From an uncultured Christensenella sp. (GTDB lineage Bacteria; Bacillota; Clostridia; Christensenellales; UBA3700), in contig CAJTNW010000028.1 in assembly GCA_910577795.1 (NCBI GenBank), positions 1 to 16,905 on the forward strand: a DNA stretch of 16,905 nt, read 5' to 3'. A program made the position numbers and the translations under genes. The notes under the pieces were generated by a model. It did no database searches. It saw nothing but the letters and a program-made list of their open reading frames with translations, and was not told where the DNA came from. This document shows positions 13,723 through 16,905 of this stretch, piece after piece. Numbering within the stretch: position 1 is the stretch's first letter; each line of letters begins with the position of its first letter.

Positions 13723-13750
13723 ATTATATCATATATATTTATTTTGTCAA
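13723..13750 (-). promoter_or_regulatory. consensus promoter of the riboswitch-oxidoreductase unit
   Basis: A perfect TTGACA (13745-13750) and a perfect TATAAT (13723-13728) are separated by 16 bases. Transcription should start near 13716, just before the riboswitch P1 stem, leaving a leader of about 115 bases. Confidence 0.85.
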
Positions 13751-13880
13751 TACCTTTGTCAAAATTTATCAAAAATTTTAAAGATAATTTGTATCGTAAA
13801 AGTTATACTTAAAAAATCATTAATTACTATTACATATTATTATTTTACCATATTTTTTGTAACTATACAATAGCAAAATA

Positions 13881-13906
13881 AAAATTGGTGCTCAAACACC
13901 AATTTT
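13881..13906 (-). terminator. second, distal terminator after the permease
   Basis: A 10-bp perfect stem (13881-13890 with 13897-13906) with a 6-base loop. On the minus strand the tail is TTTTTATTTT. Together with 13932-13961 it forms a tandem terminator that insulates the oxidoreductase promoter. Confidence 0.75.
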
Positions 13907-13931
13907 AACTATTATAGTCATTACTTTAAAC

Positions 13932-13961
13932 TTAAAAGTGCCAAAAATTTGGCACTTTTAA
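13932..13961 (-). terminator. first terminator after the permease
   Basis: A long perfect stem (GTGCC core, about 13 bp) folds 13932-13944 onto 13949-13961 with a 4-base loop, starting 9 bases beyond the permease stop. The U-tail is modest (CTTTTAAGTTT). Confidence 0.75.
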
Positions 13962-13969
13962 ATTATTAT

Positions 13970-16438
13970 TTATCCTCTTTCTCGCAAAAGTGTTGCGGGC
14001 GCTATTTTTTTAACTGGTATTGCACACAACATTGATACAATATAAATTAGTAAAGGAATTGCAAAGATTATTCCCACAATATATCCCCATGGTATAATAA
14101 AAGCAAAATGTCCTGCACCTATAATACCACCCATTAATGATAATAGTGGTGAGGTGATTAAACCGCCTATTATACTACCAACAAGGCTGCCTATAACACC
14201 CAAAATTACCATTGCAATTGCTATTTGCGTCATGATATTTGTTGTTGAATAACCTAAAGCCTTATAAACTGCATAATTTCGCCTTTCGCGTAAAAGTTTT
14301 AGTTTTGTAAGCATAACAAGTAGCAAACTAATAATTATTGCAGTAACTGACATAAACACAGACATTACTGCATCGGCTGCCGTTTCTACAGTATTTAAAA
14401 TCATACTTCCTAACCTATCTTTGCCAGTCATAAAACCGCCAAACTCAATATTTTTTTCGTTGTTTACGCTCATTAAAACTTTACGTATATCATCATAACT
14501 AGGCACTTTATCCTGCTCAAAATAAAATAATCTTTGAGAACTTGCATACTCCAGTTGATTTTCTGGAATTAAATCTATAAACAAATCCAAAAATGCCATA
14601 TAATGACAATTTTCAAATAAAGACTGAAAATATCCTACTACAACACATTGCCTTGTAACTTCTTCCATTGAAAACTCTTTTATGTGCAAAGTAATACTAT
14701 CGCCAATATTATACCCTTTTTGTTTTGCTAATTTTTCATTTAACAAAATTTCATTTGTGTATTTTGGTTCTCTTCCTTTATAAACCATTTTAGTACGCAA
14801 TATATCAAACCTCTCAAAACATTGCCCACGTACCCAGTCGCCATCATCTAAATCGCATCCAATATTAATCTCTTCCATCATATCTGCAACATAGCCGTCC
14901 ATATTTCTTATAGCATCAAAATATGGTTTGGTATCATCATATCTTAAGCCTATAACATAATCGGGATTTTCTATGGCTGACATTTGTATGAGCGCAGTTT
15001 GGTCGACTTTTAAATTGTAAAATACTACACTAACAAATGAAGATAAAAGAGTCATAATCAATACAACAACTACAACCATTATGCTTCTATTTACCTCACC
15101 TACCACACTTTTTACACCAAGTGACGCATTAACTGGCAATTTAGATTTACAAAGTGGTGCTAAATTTCTTTTAAATGAATGTGTTTCAATATTATTTCGC
15201 ATTGCAGACAATGGTGTTACTCTTTTTACCCTGCTGGTAGCAAGCATAACTACACCACTTATAACACCCAAAATCATAGCAATTGCCACAAAAATACTGC
15301 CAACATTTAAACCTATAGCCTTACTGCAGTCAAGCCTTGCCATATTTGTAATTATATTTACAAAAGACGGCATTAGTGTAATACCCAATATCAAGCCTAT
15401 AATCATACAAATACTGCTTATCACACCATATATTGCAAGATAACTTAGCCTTAACATATTTGTAGTATAGCCTAGTGCTTTAAAAACACCTAAATTTCTT
15501 ACTTCATCCATAACCGAAGAACGTACTAAAAAGCCAATTACTATAGCAACAATAACCGCAACTATTATGGAAAAAGCAATCATAGCAGCACCTAATATTG
15601 TTATAAATGGACTAGTTGCATCTTTAAATGTATGTCTTGGGGAATATCCACCACCAATAATTTCAAAATTTGGATTAACAAGCCAATTTTCCATATTATA
15701 CTCATTTATAACTTGCAAAATTTCTTTTCCGACTTCTTCTTGATACTTAGTGCTTTCCGCCTCGTTTTTATATTTTAAGTTTATATTTATTACTTGCTCT
15801 TCAACAATATTTTGGTCAGTTTGACTAAACCCCTTAACCATACTATATAAATCATTATCAACATAAAAGTAAACATTGCTATAAATTTTTGTCATATCAT
15901 CAAACACACCAGCAACATAACCATAATAGTCTTCACCATTGTACTTAAACAAAACTTTATCACCAACATTTCCAGTAATTAGATAATTACCTGTCACATA
16001 AACTTTAAAACCTTCACCACTAACTTCATTTCTAATATAAGGTTTAAATTTATTATTTTTATCTTGTATGTTATATAGTCCAACATTTTTATAACCGACA
16101 CTACCAACCGCACCATAAATAAATTCAAAAATATAATTGTTGTCATTTTGAGGCATCTCTAACCACATAAATGGCTGGACATCATAATAATCTATATCTT
16201 CTCTTTCTTCTATTTTATCAATTATTCTACTTGACAAAGGTCCGCCGACCTCTTCATAAACAAAGGTGCATAAATCAGGTGAATTTGACAAATTTTTTGC
16301 GTTATAATACAAATCACCCATACCCAAACAAATTGATAGTCCAACTATCATCATAAGTACAGACAATATCACAAATAAACCAGTTATAAAAAAGCCAACT
16401 TTGCCTTTATGAAAATGTGATTTTATTATACTCCACAT
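13970..16438 (-). CDS. FtsX/MacB-type ABC transporter permease
   Basis: An 822-residue membrane protein with two FtsX-type permease repeats. Predicted membrane segments lie at about 15-40, 275-306, 330-358, 377-401, 452-476, 688-713, 735-765 and 780-806. Large outside domains fill 41-274 and 477-687. Each repeat has the cytoplasmic coupling signature RNLGVFKALGYTT (314-326) or RNYAVYKALGYST (720-732), where the ATPase subunit is expected to dock. Such permeases work in lipoprotein transport, peptide or antibiotic efflux, or as mechanotransmitters rather than importers; the substrate here is unknown. No ATP-binding subunit is in the window. AGGAGG about 8 bases before the ATG sets the start. 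The gene follows the stop of the upstream permease by only 27 bases, so the two form an operon, and the C-terminal 140 or so residues of both are highly similar. Two terminators follow. Confidence 0.9.
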   Translation of the reverse strand: MWSIIKSHFHKGKVGFFITGLFVILSVLMMIVGLSICLGMGDLYYNAKNLSNSPDLCTFVYEEVGGPLSSRIIDKIEEREDIDYYDVQPFMWLEMPQNDNNYIFEFIYGAVGSVGYKNVGLYNIQDKNNKFKPYIRNEVSGEGFKVYVTGNYLITGNVGDKVLFKYNGEDYYGYVAGVFDDMTKIYSNVYFYVDNDLYSMVKGFSQTDQNIVEEQVININLKYKNEAESTKYQEEVGKEILQVINEYNMENWLVNPNFEIIGGGYSPRHTFKDATSPFITILGAAMIAFSIIVAVIVAIVIGFLVRSSVMDEVRNLGVFKALGYTTNMLRLSYLAIYGVISSICMIIGLILGITLMPSFVNIITNMARLDCSKAIGLNVGSIFVAIAMILGVISGVVMLATSRVKRVTPLSAMRNNIETHSFKRNLAPLCKSKLPVNASLGVKSVVGEVNRSIMVVVVVLIMTLLSSFVSVVFYNLKVDQTALIQMSAIENPDYVIGLRYDDTKPYFDAIRNMDGYVADMMEEINIGCDLDDGDWVRGQCFERFDILRTKMVYKGREPKYTNEILLNEKLAKQKGYNIGDSITLHIKEFSMEEVTRQCVVVGYFQSLFENCHYMAFLDLFIDLIPENQLEYASSQRLFYFEQDKVPSYDDIRKVLMSVNNEKNIEFGGFMTGKDRLGSMILNTVETAADAVMSVFMSVTAIIISLLLVMLTKLKLLRERRNYAVYKALGYSTTNIMTQIAIAMVILGVIGSLVGSIIGGLITSPLLSLMGGIIGAGHFAFIIPWGYIVGIIFAIPLLIYIVSMLCAIPVKKIAPATLLRERG

Positions 16439-16465
16439 AATCTGCCCCTCCTTATGATAATGTTA

Positions 16466-16905
16466 CTATCCTCTTTCTCTTAAAAGTGTTGCCGGTGCAA
16501 TTTTTTTAACAGGTACTGCACACAACATTGAAACCAAATAAACAAGCAATGGTATAGCAAAGATTATAGCCACTATATATCCCCAAGGGACAATAAACGC
16601 AAACTTACCTATTCCTATAATATTACCTGCTAAGGATAATATTGGTGAAGTTAATAGTGCACCTATAATACTACCAAACAAACTACCTACTACACCCAAA
16701 ATAACCATTGCAATTGCTATTTGCGTCATTATATTAGGTGTAGTATAACCTAAAGCCTTATAAATAGCATAGTCTCTTTTTTCTCGCAAAAGTTTTAGTT
16801 TTATAAGCATAACAAGTAGCAAACTTATTACAATTGCAGTAATCGCTATAAATACGGACATTACAGCATCGGCAGCAGTTTCTACTGTATTTAAAAATTG
16901 ATTTT
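16466..16905 (-). CDS. FtsX-type ABC permease, C-terminal part (cut by window edge)
   Basis: Only the last 146 codons are visible. The frame stays open to the right edge, so the ATG at 16861 is an internal Met and not the start. The visible part covers the final FtsX repeat: a membrane segment, the coupling signature RDYAIYKALGYTT, two more membrane segments and the ending KKIAPATLLRERG, which is identical to the end of the 13970-16438 product. It is nearly the same along its whole visible length, differing mainly by conservative changes. The preceding NTVETAADAVMSVF is also shared. The two genes are 27 bases apart, so they are tandem duplicates in one operon. They could form a permease heterodimer with an ATPase encoded outside the window. 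Confidence 0.88.
   Translation of the reverse strand, partial: NQFLNTVETAADAVMSVFIAITAIVISLLLVMLIKLKLLREKRDYAIYKALGYTTPNIMTQIAIAMVILGVVGSLFGSIIGALLTSPILSLAGNIIGIGKFAFIVPWGYIVAIIFAIPLLVYLVSMLCAVPVKKIAPATLLRERG

Noticed and set aside
16466..16861. A separate 131-residue gene starting at the ATG at 16861
   Set aside because: The frame is open to the window edge, and the preceding residues match the other permease (NTVETAADAV), so this is the tail of a larger gene.

Overview
The window looks like a piece of the chromosome of a strictly anaerobic, low-G+C Gram-positive bacterium, most likely an uncultured gut-type member of the Clostridia. The evidence is very AT-rich DNA, strong AGGAGG-type ribosome binding sites, TTGACA/TATAAT promoters, many hairpin-plus-T-run terminators, a group B [FeFe] hydrogenase and a purine-class riboswitch. 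I see no tRNA, rRNA, CRISPR array, insertion sequence or phage gene. Nine complete protein genes and one gene cut by the right edge are supported. All except nagA are on the minus strand.

Layout from left to right: 1-603 is gene-free but holds several hairpins. 604-2031 encodes a ferredoxin-type group B [FeFe] hydrogenase. 2096-2911 encodes a PHP-family phosphoesterase resembling histidinol phosphatase. 3009-5809 is an amino-sugar cluster, read nahK, then a small CBM9-like protein (overlapping nahK by 4 bp), then galE. 6094-8058 and 8620-10623 encode two paralogous, single-pass membrane-anchored proteins with large extracellular, beta-helix-like domains; I do not recognise the family. 10854-12017 (+) is nagA. 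A bidirectional terminator at about 12099-12130 separates it from a convergent FAD-dependent oxidoreductase (12203-13600). The oxidoreductase has a consensus promoter and a leader that folds as a guanine-type purine riboswitch. 13970-16438 is a large FtsX/MacB-type ABC permease. Just upstream of it is the C-terminal end of a very similar permease (16466 to the window edge).

How the parts may work together: NahK (hexosamine 1-kinase), GalE (with a small gate residue that should admit UDP-N-acetylhexosamines) and NagA (GlcNAc-6-P deacetylase) all point to use of N-acetylhexosamines such as those from mucin or milk glycans, or to cell-wall recycling. The two surface proteins lie between these genes, but a link to glycans is only positional. 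The most striking regulatory element is the riboswitch at about 13620-13716. Its terminator is built from the aptamer's own L3 loop, J3/1 and P1 3' strand, so ligand binding should turn the gene on. That is the pbuE-like logic known for adenine, here combined with a cytosine at the specificity position expected for guanine, in front of a flavoprotein of unknown substrate.
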